DNA from: Dehalococcoidia bacterium
GTDB taxonomy: Bacteria; Chloroflexota; Dehalococcoidia; Tepidiformales; Tepidiformaceae
NCBI GenBank assembly: GCA_023382755.1
Contig: JAHDWR010000006.1
Location: forward strand, 1-38,107
DNA: 38,107 bases
Reading direction: 5' to 3'
Shown here: positions 1-7,361 of the stretch, piece by piece
How positions within the stretch are numbered: the stretch's first letter is position 1
Layout: each line of letters opens with the position of its first letter
The notes under the pieces: model-generated
Databases searched by the model: none
What the model saw: only the letters and a program-made list of their open reading frames with translations
What the model was told of the DNA's origin: nothing
Position numbers and translations under genes: made by a program

Positions 1-369
1 CGCCAATCCGGCCATGATCGCGGGCACGCGCCGCAGGGTCGCCGTCCGTACCATGGCCGGGAGCAGCCCCAGTTGCTGCACCATCCCCATCTTCCACTTC
101 CCGGGCGGCGCCCAGAATGCGCCACCCTGGACGCCGTCGGTCGTGTAGATCTCGTCGTTGCGCGCGGTGATCTTCAGCCCCACGGTCATGAAGTCGTGGA
201 TGCGCCGCGCCCGTTTTGAGTCCTGCGCCGCGAACCAGTTCGCGATGGGGTCATCATCGAAGGCTCTCGCCATCACGGCCGTGAGCTGCGCCCCCTCGTT
301 GGCGGTGTACTTGCGCACGTTCACGTGCAGGGGCTCTCGCTCTCGGGTGGACTGCTGTACCTGGGTCAT
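1..369 (-). CDS. GNAT family N-acetyltransferase, C-terminus cut by window edge
   Basis: The first 123 residues of a leftward gene are present and the rest runs off the left edge. The start is the ATG at 369, preceded by an AGGAGGG ribosome site seven bases upstream on the minus strand. The visible part reads like the N-terminal half of acetyl-CoA dependent N-acetyltransferases: a segment MARAFDDDPIANWF followed by a basic helix and then GGAFWAPPGKW, a pattern common in GNAT proteins of high-GC bacteria. The acetyl-CoA binding loop (R/Q-x-x-G-x-G/A) would lie beyond the edge and cannot be checked. The substrate is unknown. It is divergent from the aminotransferase gene that follows. Confidence 0.75.
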   Translation of the reverse strand, partial: MTQVQQSTREREPLHVNVRKYTANEGAQLTAVMARAFDDDPIANWFAAQDSKRARRIHDFMTVGLKITARNDEIYTTDGVQGGAFWAPPGKWKMGMVQQLGLLPAMVRTATLRRVPAIMAGLA

Positions 370-449
370 GTGAACTCCCTCCTATGTCCCGCAGTCATGG
401 TACTCACCCGCGCAAGAGGGTGCGTGAGGCGGCTCGCGCCCGCAGCCGC

Positions 450-455
450 TACGAT
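450..455 (+). promoter_or_regulatory. Candidate -10 box of a leaderless transcript
   Basis: TACGAT ends six bases before the ATG at 462. No Shine-Dalgarno sequence precedes that ATG, so transcription starting on or next to the A of ATG is plausible. One of several such boxes in the window. Confidence 0.4.
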
Positions 456-461
456 CCGCCC

Positions 462-1640
462 ATGCCCACCACTCCCTCCTTCAACCCCCCAACTCGCATC
501 CTCATGGGCCCGGGCCCCAGCGGTGCCCACCCGCGCGTCCTCAAGGCAATGACCGCGCCCATCCTCGGCCACCTCGACCCCGAGTTCCTCCGCATCATGG
601 ATGACTGCAACGAGATGCTTCGCCAGGTGATGCGTACCGCCAACCGGATCACGCTGGCCACGCCCGGGACCGGCACGAGCGGCATGGAAGCGGCAGTGAT
701 GAACCTGGTCGAGCCCGGCGACAAAGTGGTCGTGGGCATCTGCGGCTACTTCGGCGAACGCATCGCCGTCATGGCCGAACGCGCGGGCGGCCAGGTCACC
801 CGCGTGCCGGCGCCGTGGGGTTCGCCCACCGACTTCGCCGGTGTGGAAGCCGCCATCCGGGCCGCCGGAAACGTCAAGGTTCTCGGTATCGTCCACGCAG
901 AGACATCCACCGGCGCACAGACCCCCGTCGAGCCCTTCGCGAAGCTCGCGAAGGAATCCTGCGCGCTCCTCCTGGTCGATTGCGTCACCTCCCTCGGCGG
1001 CGTCCCCGTCACGGTTGATGCGTGGGGCGCCGATGCCGTCTACTCGGGCACCCAGAAGTGCCTGAGCGCGCCTCCCGGCATGGCCCCGCTCACCATGTCG
1101 CCACGCGCCTGGGATGCCATCAAAGCCCGCGAAGTGCCCTGCAACAGTTGGTACCTCGACCTCAGCCTCCTCGAGGCCTACTGGGACGAGCGGCGCGCCT
1201 ACCATCACACCGCGCCAATCTCGATGGTGTACGCGCTTCACGAAGCGCTCGCGCTCGTCCTCGATGAGGGCCTGGAACGCCGCTGGGCACGGCACGAGCG
1301 CAACGGCCGGGCACTCCAGGCCGGCCTCGAAGCCATGGGCCTCGTCCTCCACGCCGATGCCGGTTACCGGCTTCCCGTACTGACCACGGTCCGCATACCC
1401 GAGGGCGTGAATGACGCGGAGGTCCGCGGTGCGCTCCTGGACCGGAACGGCATCGAGATCGGCGGCGGCCTGGGCGATCTCCGCGCGAAGGTGTGGCGCA
1501 TCGGCCTCATGGGCGAAAGCTCCACCCCGGGCAACGTCCTGCTCGTGCTCAACTCCCTCGGCAAGGTTCTCCGCGAACAGGGATTCTCGGCAGACATCCG
1601 CGCCGCTGTCGAGACCGCCGCCGCGAGACTCGGCTCTTAA
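462..1640 (+). CDS. Class V PLP-dependent aminotransferase (alanine/serine-glyoxylate type)
   Basis: A 392-residue fold-type I, class V aminotransferase of the alanine-glyoxylate / serine-glyoxylate / purine-catabolism (PucG) group, which moves an amino group from a small amino acid to glyoxylate. The N-terminus carries the family signature MGPGPSGAHPRVLKAM. The segment ATPGTGTSGMEAA (about 67-79) binds the cofactor phosphate, D173 in LVDCVTSLGG contacts the pyridine nitrogen, and K199 in SGTQKCLSAPPG is the Schiff-base lysine. I chose the ATG at 462 because the family N-terminus begins there; an upstream in-frame ATG at 384 would add 26 arginine-rich residues unlike the family. Family length (about 380-400) fits. 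The exact amino donor cannot be read from sequence. Confidence 0.9.
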   Translation: MPTTPSFNPPTRILMGPGPSGAHPRVLKAMTAPILGHLDPEFLRIMDDCNEMLRQVMRTANRITLATPGTGTSGMEAAVMNLVEPGDKVVVGICGYFGERIAVMAERAGGQVTRVPAPWGSPTDFAGVEAAIRAAGNVKVLGIVHAETSTGAQTPVEPFAKLAKESCALLLVDCVTSLGGVPVTVDAWGADAVYSGTQKCLSAPPGMAPLTMSPRAWDAIKAREVPCNSWYLDLSLLEAYWDERRAYHHTAPISMVYALHEALALVLDEGLERRWARHERNGRALQAGLEAMGLVLHADAGYRLPVLTTVRIPEGVNDAEVRGALLDRNGIEIGGGLGDLRAKVWRIGLMGESSTPGNVLLVLNSLGKVLREQGFSADIRAAVETAAARLGS

Positions 1641-1656
1641 CGTTCGTTCCCTGCAG

Positions 1657-1699
1657 TTGAACCTTTTCGTGATTGTCGATAGAGTTTGTCAACAATCAC
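1657..1699 (+). promoter_or_regulatory. Candidate promoter with inverted repeat before the sulfur module
   Basis: TTGAAC (1657-1662) and TAGAGT (1680-1685) are spaced by 17 bases, a plausible sigma-70-like promoter. An 8-bp inverted repeat, GTGATTGT at 1669-1676 and ACAATCAC at 1692-1699, surrounds the -10 box and could be an operator. The GAGGGGG ribosome site for the transporter follows at 1701-1707. Confidence 0.4.
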
Positions 1700-1712
1700 T
1701 GAGGGGGCGTCA

Positions 1713-2951
1713 ATGCAGGCTGGCGCGACAACTGCCGCGGCCTCACCGCGTTTCCCCGCGAATACCTTCACCATCGCGGGGGCGCTGCTCTTCATCGTCG
1801 TGGCCGCAGTCTTCACGGGTCAGAAGGACTTCGAGCTTGGCGCCTTCTGGCTCGTTGGCATCGCCTTCGGCGTCATCGTCCAGCGCAGCCGCCTCTGCTT
1901 CGCCGGCGCGTTCCGCGACCTCATCATGTCCGGCGATGGCCGCCTCATGCGCGCCATCATCCTCGGGCTTGCGGTCACCACGCTCGGCTTCGGCATGCTC
2001 ATGGCCCGGTTCGTGCCGGACCCGTCGTTCAACGTGCTCCCGCCCGGCGCCCACATCCAGCCAGTGGGGTTCGCCACCGTCGTCGGCGGCGTGATGTTCG
2101 GCATCGGCATGGTCCTTGCCGGGGGCTGCGTCTCGGGGACGCTCTGGCGCATGGGCGAGGGCTACCTCAACTCCTGGGTCGCCATGATCGGTATCCTCTT
2201 TGGCCTCTGGGGAGCCTCGAAGACCTGGAACTGGTGGTACGACAACGACATCAGCAAGCGCGACGCCACCTGGCTGCCGACTGACCTCGGCCTCACTGCC
2301 TCCATTCTTCTCACGCTCGGGCTGTTGGCAGTTGCTTATGTGGCGATCCTCTGGTGGGAACTCCGTTCGCCTCGCCTGCCCGAACCGAAGGCGAAGTCCG
2401 CCCCGCCGGCGTTCACCGTCAGGGACCATCTCGGCAACTCATGGAACCTGGTGTTCGGCGGCCGCGGCTGGAGCTACACGGCCGGCGCGCTGGCACTCGC
2501 CGTGCTCAGTATTGTCGCCTACAACCTCCAGAGCCCCCTCGGCGTAACGGGCGGCCTCGCGCTCTGGGCCGATAACGCGGCCAAAGTGGCCAACGCCGGC
2601 GGCCTGCCGCTCAAAGGCTCGGATCTGCTCGCCGGGTGCTCTTCGGCTGCCGCGGGCGCCGAGTGGCTGACCATTCGCACCACCACCATGACCGGCGTGG
2701 TGATGGGCGCCTTCACCGCCTCGGTCCTGTCCGGTGAGTTCAAGGTGCGGTTCTCCCGCAATGCGGCCCGGTACCCCCAGCTGCTTGCTGGCGGTGCGGC
2801 CATGGGTTACGGCTCCGTCCTCGCGATCGGATGCACCATCGGCGCGTTCTTTTCATCCATCCCCTCGCTCGCGGTTGCGGGATGGCTCTATGCCGCCGCA
2901 CTGGCCGCCGGTGCGTTCATTGGAGTCCAGGTCATCCGCCGCCTGCCCTGA
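1713..2951 (+). CDS. YeeE/YedE family thiosulfate-type sulfur transporter
   Basis: A 412-residue polytopic inner-membrane protein of the YeeE/YedE (TsuA) family, whose characterised member takes up thiosulfate. I see about nine or ten hydrophobic segments and the family's membrane-facing cysteines in typical surroundings: C62 in RLCFAGAFRDL, C139 in LAGGCVSGTLW, C309 in LAGCSSAAAGAEW and C374 in AIGCTIGAFFSS. The start at ATG 1713 is chosen for the GAGGGGG ribosome site just upstream; an in-frame TTG at 1686 has none. A TusA-like carrier and a rhodanese lipoprotein follow on the same strand, so imported or exported reduced sulfur is probably handed to a persulfide relay. Substrate (thiosulfate versus another sulfur compound) is inferred from the family. 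Confidence 0.88.
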   Translation: MQAGATTAAASPRFPANTFTIAGALLFIVVAAVFTGQKDFELGAFWLVGIAFGVIVQRSRLCFAGAFRDLIMSGDGRLMRAIILGLAVTTLGFGMLMARFVPDPSFNVLPPGAHIQPVGFATVVGGVMFGIGMVLAGGCVSGTLWRMGEGYLNSWVAMIGILFGLWGASKTWNWWYDNDISKRDATWLPTDLGLTASILLTLGLLAVAYVAILWWELRSPRLPEPKAKSAPPAFTVRDHLGNSWNLVFGGRGWSYTAGALALAVLSIVAYNLQSPLGVTGGLALWADNAAKVANAGGLPLKGSDLLAGCSSAAAGAEWLTIRTTTMTGVVMGAFTASVLSGEFKVRFSRNAARYPQLLAGGAAMGYGSVLAIGCTIGAFFSSIPSLAVAGWLYAAALAAGAFIGVQVIRRLP

Positions 2952-2987
2952 GGCGGCTTTCAGACAGGGGACGAGGAGGTCCACCAC

Positions 2988-3278
2988 ATGCAAATCGACG
3001 TCCGTGGGGAAATGTGTCCCTACCCGGCCATGAAGGCCAGGGAGGCCCTGAAGAAACTCCCTCCGGGAGACAGCCTGGAGCTGATCACCGACCACGCACC
3101 CGCCCTCTCCACGGTCCCATGGGAGGGTGCAAAGCTGGGGTTCCTCTCGGAAATCGCCAGCAAAGCGCCCGGGGAGTGGGTCATCACCCTCGAAAAGGCC
3201 ACCGCCCCGATCGACCAGAGGCAAGTCCTCACCGCCATCGCAGCCCGCGCTGCCGAGCTCGCGCCCGACGAGACGTAG
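2988..3278 (+). CDS. TusA-like sulfur carrier protein
   Basis: A 96-residue cytoplasmic protein of the SirA/TusA/YeeD family, which carries sulfur as a cysteine persulfide. The hallmark CPxP motif is C10-P-Y-P at the end of the first strand (DVRGEMCPYP), and the following helix AMKAREALKKLPPG is typical. The C-terminus is about 15 residues longer than in E. coli TusA. AGGAGG at 2974-2979 stands eight bases before the ATG. Its place between the YeeE-type transporter and the rhodanese lipoprotein suggests it receives sulfur entering through that transporter, as YeeD is proposed to do with YeeE. Confidence 0.9.
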   Translation: MQIDVRGEMCPYPAMKAREALKKLPPGDSLELITDHAPALSTVPWEGAKLGFLSEIASKAPGEWVITLEKATAPIDQRQVLTAIAARAAELAPDET

Positions 3279-3297
3279 GGCCCACAAGGATCCAACC

Positions 3298-4284
3298 ATG
3301 AAGAAACTCAGTCTGCTTGCACTGCTCGTCGTCGCGGCCTTCGCCACCATCCTGGTGGCTTGCGGCGGCGATGACGACGACGCCCCGGCTGCCACGGCAC
3401 CCACCGCGACCTCTGCGCCCTCCGGGGATAGCACCCCGCAGGTCCAGGCCTCGCCCACCACCGACCCGAACGCTTACGCCCGTCCGCAACTCATTGTCGA
3501 GTCTACCCAGCTTCAGAAAGCCCTGGGCGACCCCAACCTGGTGATCGTCGACCTTCGGAAGAAGGAGTCCTACGACGCAGGCCACATCCCCGGCGCCGTC
3601 TGGTATGACTCCGCCTTCCTGAAGGACCCCGACGAGAAGGTCTACGTCATCCGCGAAGAACTCTTTGCCGAAAAGGTCGGCGCCGTCGGCATCGACAACA
3701 CCAAGACGGTCGTCGCCTACGATGACGGCAACGGCCTGATCGCCACCCGCTTCTGGTGGGTGCTCTGGTACTACGGCCACGAAGGCAGCGTCCTCAACGG
3801 CGGCTTCGCCAGGTGGCAGAAGGACGGCCTGGCGGTCTCGAACGAGGCCCCTGCGGTCACCAAAGCCTCGTTCAAGGCCGCCGTGAACGACGAGGTCATC
3901 TGCGCCCTCGACTACGTCGCCGAAAAGTCCGACAAACCGGACCCTAACGTCGTCATCCTCGATGTGCGCTCGCCCGCCGAGTACACCGGTGCCGATGTCC
4001 GCGCTGCCAAGGGCGGCCACGTCCCGAACGCGGTGAACCTCGACTGGACACGCTCGCTCACGGAAGCACAACCCCAGGTCTGGAAGTCCGCCGCGGACCT
4101 CCGTAAGCAGTTCGAAGAGGCCGGCATAAAGCCCGGTGCTCAGGTCATCACCTACTGCCAGACGGGCGTCCGCGCCGCCCACTCGCTCTTCACCCTGTAC
4201 CTGCTCGGCTACGATGGCCTGAAGAACTTCGATGGCTCGTGGCAGGAGTGGGGCAACAACAAGGACACCAAGGTCGCCCGCTAA
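3298..4284 (+). CDS. Double-rhodanese sulfurtransferase lipoprotein
   Basis: A 328-residue exported sulfurtransferase. Residues 1-21 form a signal peptide ending in the lipobox LVAC, with C22 as the lipid-anchored cysteine, then a disordered Asp/Ala/Thr/Pro linker to about residue 58. Two rhodanese domains follow. Domain 1 (about 65-180) has an aspartate (D142, VVAYDDGNG) where the catalytic cysteine would be, so it should be inactive. Domain 2 (about 198-325) keeps the loop cysteine C287 in ITYCQTGVRAAHS. Such enzymes transfer sulfane sulfur from thiosulfate or 3-mercaptopyruvate to a thiol or cyanide. Outside the membrane it could act on thiosulfate next to the transporter encoded upstream; that partnership is inferred from gene order. 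Confidence 0.9.
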   Translation: MKKLSLLALLVVAAFATILVACGGDDDDAPAATAPTATSAPSGDSTPQVQASPTTDPNAYARPQLIVESTQLQKALGDPNLVIVDLRKKESYDAGHIPGAVWYDSAFLKDPDEKVYVIREELFAEKVGAVGIDNTKTVVAYDDGNGLIATRFWWVLWYYGHEGSVLNGGFARWQKDGLAVSNEAPAVTKASFKAAVNDEVICALDYVAEKSDKPDPNVVILDVRSPAEYTGADVRAAKGGHVPNAVNLDWTRSLTEAQPQVWKSAADLRKQFEEAGIKPGAQVITYCQTGVRAAHSLFTLYLLGYDGLKNFDGSWQEWGNNKDTKVAR

Positions 4285-4314
4285 GGTCCACGCTGGTGGC
4301 GGCCACAATCACGG

Positions 4315-4336
4315 GGGGAGGGCATGCGCCCTCCCC
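4315..4336. terminator. Hairpin between convergent genes, possible bidirectional terminator
   Basis: GGGGAGGGC (4315-4323) and GCCCTCCCC (4328-4336) form a perfect 9-bp stem with loop ATGC, lying between the rhodanese stop and the stop of the leftward hydratase. There is no T tract on either side, so termination would have to be of the non-canonical kind. Confidence 0.45.
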
Positions 4337-4346
4337 TCCCGTCGTC

Positions 4347-5138
4347 CTAGCGGCCCTTCCACTCCGGTTGCCGGTGTTCCAGGAACGCCTTCACGCCTTC
4401 TCCGAAGTCCTCGCTGGCGAACATCCGGTTGAGCGTTTCGGTGCTGTCCTTCACGTGGTCCACAGCGTCGCGCGTCAGCCCCCGATAGAGCAGGCGTTTC
4501 ACTTCGCCGGCAGCCAGCGGCGAACCCCGCGAAACGGAGTGCGCAAACTGCATCGACCGTTCCACCAGCTCCGCGTCCGGGACGACCTCCTGCACGTACC
4601 CGATCTCCCGCGCCCGGGCAGCGCTGATGATCTCACCCGAGTAGAGCAGGTACGCCGCGTTTTGCAGCCCTACGATCCGCGAGAGCAACCACGTCCCCGC
4701 AGCAGTATCTGGTACCAGGCCGCGGTGCACGAACACCCACCCGAACCGCGCCGACTCTGCCGCGATGCGGAAGTCGCACTGCAGGGTGAACTCCACGCCC
4801 AGCCCGACCGCCGCCCCGTTCACCGCGGCAACCGTCGGCTTGGCGATCGATGCGAACGTCCACGGCGCCGGCCGGGCCGGCTCATAGGCGTTGGCGTAGC
4901 TTTCCGCCCGGCCGGTCGAAGGCGGCTGGCTCGAAAGTTGCTGCAGGTCGGTCCCCGCGCTGAACGCCCGCCCAACCCCCGTGAGCACGACCGCCCGCAC
5001 GCGCTCGTCGCTCCCCGCCCGCCGGATCGCATCCTCGATCTCGGCGAGCATCTCGTAGGTGATCGCGTTCATCTTCTCCGGCCGGTTGAACCGCATCACC
5101 CCTATCTGCCCATCAACCGCGTACTCGAAATCCGCCAT
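4347..5138 (-). CDS. Enoyl-CoA hydratase/isomerase family protein 1
   Basis: A 263-residue crotonase-fold protein acting on a CoA thioester in the cytoplasm. The ATG at 5138 has a GGGAGG ribosome site. Oxyanion-hole segments are present (RAFSAGTDL about 57-65 and NGAAVGLGVEF about 107-117). Of the two hydratase glutamates only the first is kept (E116); the second is replaced by F136 (FGWVFVHRGLVPD), while D144 lies in the LVPD segment found in PaaG/isomerase-like members. It is therefore more likely an isomerase or another crotonase activity than a standard hydratase. It diverges from a second crotonase gene across a short region with a perfect palindrome. The substrate is unknown. Confidence 0.88.
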   Translation of the reverse strand: MADFEYAVDGQIGVMRFNRPEKMNAITYEMLAEIEDAIRRAGSDERVRAVVLTGVGRAFSAGTDLQQLSSQPPSTGRAESYANAYEPARPAPWTFASIAKPTVAAVNGAAVGLGVEFTLQCDFRIAAESARFGWVFVHRGLVPDTAAGTWLLSRIVGLQNAAYLLYSGEIISAARAREIGYVQEVVPDAELVERSMQFAHSVSRGSPLAAGEVKRLLYRGLTRDAVDHVKDSTETLNRMFASEDFGEGVKAFLEHRQPEWKGR

Positions 5139-5197
5139 GCGAACCCTCCCGATTTCCGTGGCGCCACAATACCCGTGCCACCAAAGCGGTGCACATG

Positions 5198-5213
5198 GCA
5201 CGGTGCACCGTGC
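5198..5213. promoter_or_regulatory. Perfect 16-bp palindrome, candidate operator in a divergent promoter region
   Basis: GCACGGTGCACCGTGC is identical to its reverse complement, and its half GGTGCAC recurs at 5188-5194. It sits in the 100-bp gap between two divergent crotonase genes, overlapping where the -35 of the leftward promoter (candidate -10 TATTGT at 5166-5171, minus strand) would be. A dimeric regulator could control both genes. The regulator is not identifiable here. Confidence 0.5.
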
Positions 5214-5225
5214 TCGCGGCGACGG

Positions 5226-5231
5226 TAGGCT
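5226..5231 (+). promoter_or_regulatory. Candidate -10 box of a leaderless transcript
   Basis: TAGGCT ends seven bases before the ATG at 5239, which has no Shine-Dalgarno sequence. Confidence 0.35.
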
Positions 5232-5238
5232 ACGTTCC

Positions 5239-6006
5239 ATGCCCATCCGAACCGAACGCCGCGACCGCACATTGCTCATCACGCTCGACCGCCCGGGGGC
5301 GATGAACAGCATCGATCCTGAGATGTACCGCCAGCTCGGCGAAGCATGGGACGAATTCGAGCACGATGAGGCCATGCTTGTCGCGGTCGTCACGGGCGCG
5401 GGCGAAAAGGCCTTTTGTTCGGGGCGCGACCTCGTGAAGAGCGCGCAGGATGTCGCCAACGATTGGAGCCAGCAGCGCGGTGGGGGCCGCCTCACTCCCG
5501 AGGGCATCTGGAAGCCGGTCATCGCCGCCATCAACGGCCACTGCCTCGCTGCTGGCCTGGCCCTGGCGCTTGGCTGCGACCTGCGCATCGCGAGCCCCAA
5601 CGCCACCTTCGGCACCATGGCAGCGAAGCGTGGCATCGTCGCCGGCGGCGGTCAGACGCAGCGTCTCGCCCGCTACATCCCCTTCGGCATCGCAATGGAG
5701 ATGATCCTCTTCGCGGAGCGGATGAGCGCCGAGGACGCGCTCCGCCACGGCCTCGTGAACCGCGTTGTCCCCCACGACGAACTCTTGCCGTTCGCACTTG
5801 ACTGGGCCCAGAAGCTCTGTGAAAACGGCCCTCTCGCCATCCAGGCCATGAAGCGTGCGGCCTACGAAGGCGGCTGGGACATGAACTTCCGCGACGGCAT
5901 GCGCCTCGAGGCGCGTCTCTACGCGGAGATCATGAAGACCGAGGACGCAGCCGAGGGCGGCCGCGCCTTCGCCGAGAAGCGCCCCGCGCGTTTCAAGGGC
6001 CGCTGA
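5239..6006 (+). CDS. Enoyl-CoA hydratase/isomerase family protein 2
   Basis: A 255-residue crotonase-superfamily protein. The fold motifs are clear: KAFCSGRDLV (about 57-66) for the first oxyanion-hole strand and INGHCLAAGLALALGCDLRIA (98-118) for the second. Both positions that hold the hydratase glutamates carry alanine (A108 and A128 by alignment to the CD and FG landmarks), so classical water addition to enoyl-CoA is unlikely. Another crotonase reaction or a non-catalytic role is possible. The CoA transferase gene starts one base after its stop codon, so the two are almost certainly co-transcribed and probably act on the same CoA ester. Confidence 0.88.
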   Translation: MPIRTERRDRTLLITLDRPGAMNSIDPEMYRQLGEAWDEFEHDEAMLVAVVTGAGEKAFCSGRDLVKSAQDVANDWSQQRGGGRLTPEGIWKPVIAAINGHCLAAGLALALGCDLRIASPNATFGTMAAKRGIVAGGGQTQRLARYIPFGIAMEMILFAERMSAEDALRHGLVNRVVPHDELLPFALDWAQKLCENGPLAIQAMKRAAYEGGWDMNFRDGMRLEARLYAEIMKTEDAAEGGRAFAEKRPARFKGR

Positions 6007-6007
6007 C

Positions 6008-7201
6008 ATGAACGGGCCCCTCGATGGCATCCGCGTGCTCGATTTCACCTGGGCGCTCGCCGGCCCATTCGCCACGATGCAACTCGCCGACCTTGGCGCC
6101 GAGGTGGTCAAGGTCGAATACCCCGGGACCCACGAGAAGGAGCGCGGCTTCGGCCCCTACGTCGAAGGCATCTCGACCTTCTTTTTCAGCCCCAACCGCG
6201 GGAAAAAGGGCATCGCCATCGACCTCAAAGCCTCCGAAGGCAAGGACCTCGTCAAGCGACTGGCACGCAGCGCCGATGTGGTTACTGAGAACTTCCGCCC
6301 GGGGACCATGGACCGGCTCGGGCTCGGTTACCAGGCCCTCCGCGAGGAGAATCCCCGGCTCATCTATGCCGCCCTCAGCGGGTTCGGCCAGACCGGCCCC
6401 TACAGCTCCATGGCTGCCGTCGATGCGGTCGCCCAGGCGATGGGCGGCACCATGTCGCTCAACGGCCAGAAAGGCGGTCCCCCGATGCGGGTTGGGGTCA
6501 GCGTGGGCGACATGGTCGCGGGGCTCTACCTCGCCCTCGGTATCGTCGCCGCCCTCCGCGCCCGCGACGTGACCGGCGAGGGCCAGATGATCGATGTTGC
6601 GCTCATGGAAGCCCAGATGGCCCTCTGCGAGAACGCGATCGTGCGCCACTCAGCATTCGACGAGCATCCGACCCGCCAGGGCAGCCGCCACGCGCTCCTC
6701 GCCCCGTTCGGCCCCTTCCCGACGAGCGACGGCTGGATCGTGATCGCCAATGTGAAGGAGTGGGAACTTTTCTGCGCCCTCCTGGGCCGCGATGACATGG
6801 CTCTGGATTCCCGCTTCGCCACCAACCGGGCCCGCCTCGAGAACGTCGACTTCCTCGAGGCGAACCTCTCCGAGGCGCTGGCGGCGAAGACGACCGACGA
6901 ATGGTTCGCCATCCTCGAACCCGCGAACGTCTGTGCCATCGGCAAGGTCAACACCATTGCCGACCTGTTCGACGACCCCCATGTCGCAGCCCGAAACATG
7001 CTGATCGATATCCCGATGCCGTACGGCAAGCCCGGCACGCTGAAGCTCCCTAATTCCCCCCTCCACCTTTCGGGGACGCCCACGGTGGTCGGCCGCCCCA
7101 TGCCCGAACACGGCGGCGACACCAGCGAGGTCCTCGGCAGCTGGGCGGGCATACCTGCCGCAGGCATCGCCGACCTGCGCGCCCGCGGCGTCATCAAGTA
7201 A
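6008..7201 (+). CDS. CaiB/BaiF family III CoA transferase
   Basis: A 397-residue class III CoA transferase, which moves CoA between a carboxylic acid and an acyl-CoA through an aspartyl-CoA intermediate and works as an interlocked dimer. The N-terminal motif LDGIRVLDFTWALAGPFATM, the segment VKVEYPGTHEKE, TENFRPGTMDRLGLGY, and the catalytic aspartate D168 in VSVGDMVAGLY are all in place. Length is normal for the family (about 380-430). It follows the crotonase gene by one base, consistent with activation of a carboxylic acid to its CoA ester followed by crotonase chemistry. The acid is not predictable from sequence. Confidence 0.93.
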   Translation: MNGPLDGIRVLDFTWALAGPFATMQLADLGAEVVKVEYPGTHEKERGFGPYVEGISTFFFSPNRGKKGIAIDLKASEGKDLVKRLARSADVVTENFRPGTMDRLGLGYQALREENPRLIYAALSGFGQTGPYSSMAAVDAVAQAMGGTMSLNGQKGGPPMRVGVSVGDMVAGLYLALGIVAALRARDVTGEGQMIDVALMEAQMALCENAIVRHSAFDEHPTRQGSRHALLAPFGPFPTSDGWIVIANVKEWELFCALLGRDDMALDSRFATNRARLENVDFLEANLSEALAAKTTDEWFAILEPANVCAIGKVNTIADLFDDPHVAARNMLIDIPMPYGKPGTLKLPNSPLHLSGTPTVVGRPMPEHGGDTSEVLGSWAGIPAAGIADLRARGVIK

Positions 7202-7361
7202 GCCGACGGTTCCGCCAGCTTCTTCACACTCGTGCCTGGCGAGCCGCGCTATCATGAAGTCGCCAGTTCCGAGCCCACCGGCCCCCCTGGGGAGTCGCGG
7301 AGCACCGGCCACCAAGGAAAGGGCTTCAGCCACCGCCGATCGCGCGGGACGGAGGAGCCCC

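Noticed and set aside
366-1352. A minus-strand open frame of 328 codons opposite the aminotransferase
   Set aside because: No family resemblance and directly opposite a gene with a complete PLP site.
7202-7361. Possible riboswitch in the 160-base leader of the Tam-like methyltransferase
   Set aside because: I compared it mentally with SAM, SAH, glycine, cobalamin and fluoride motifs and found none of their conserved cores. It is only a GC-rich leader as far as I can see.
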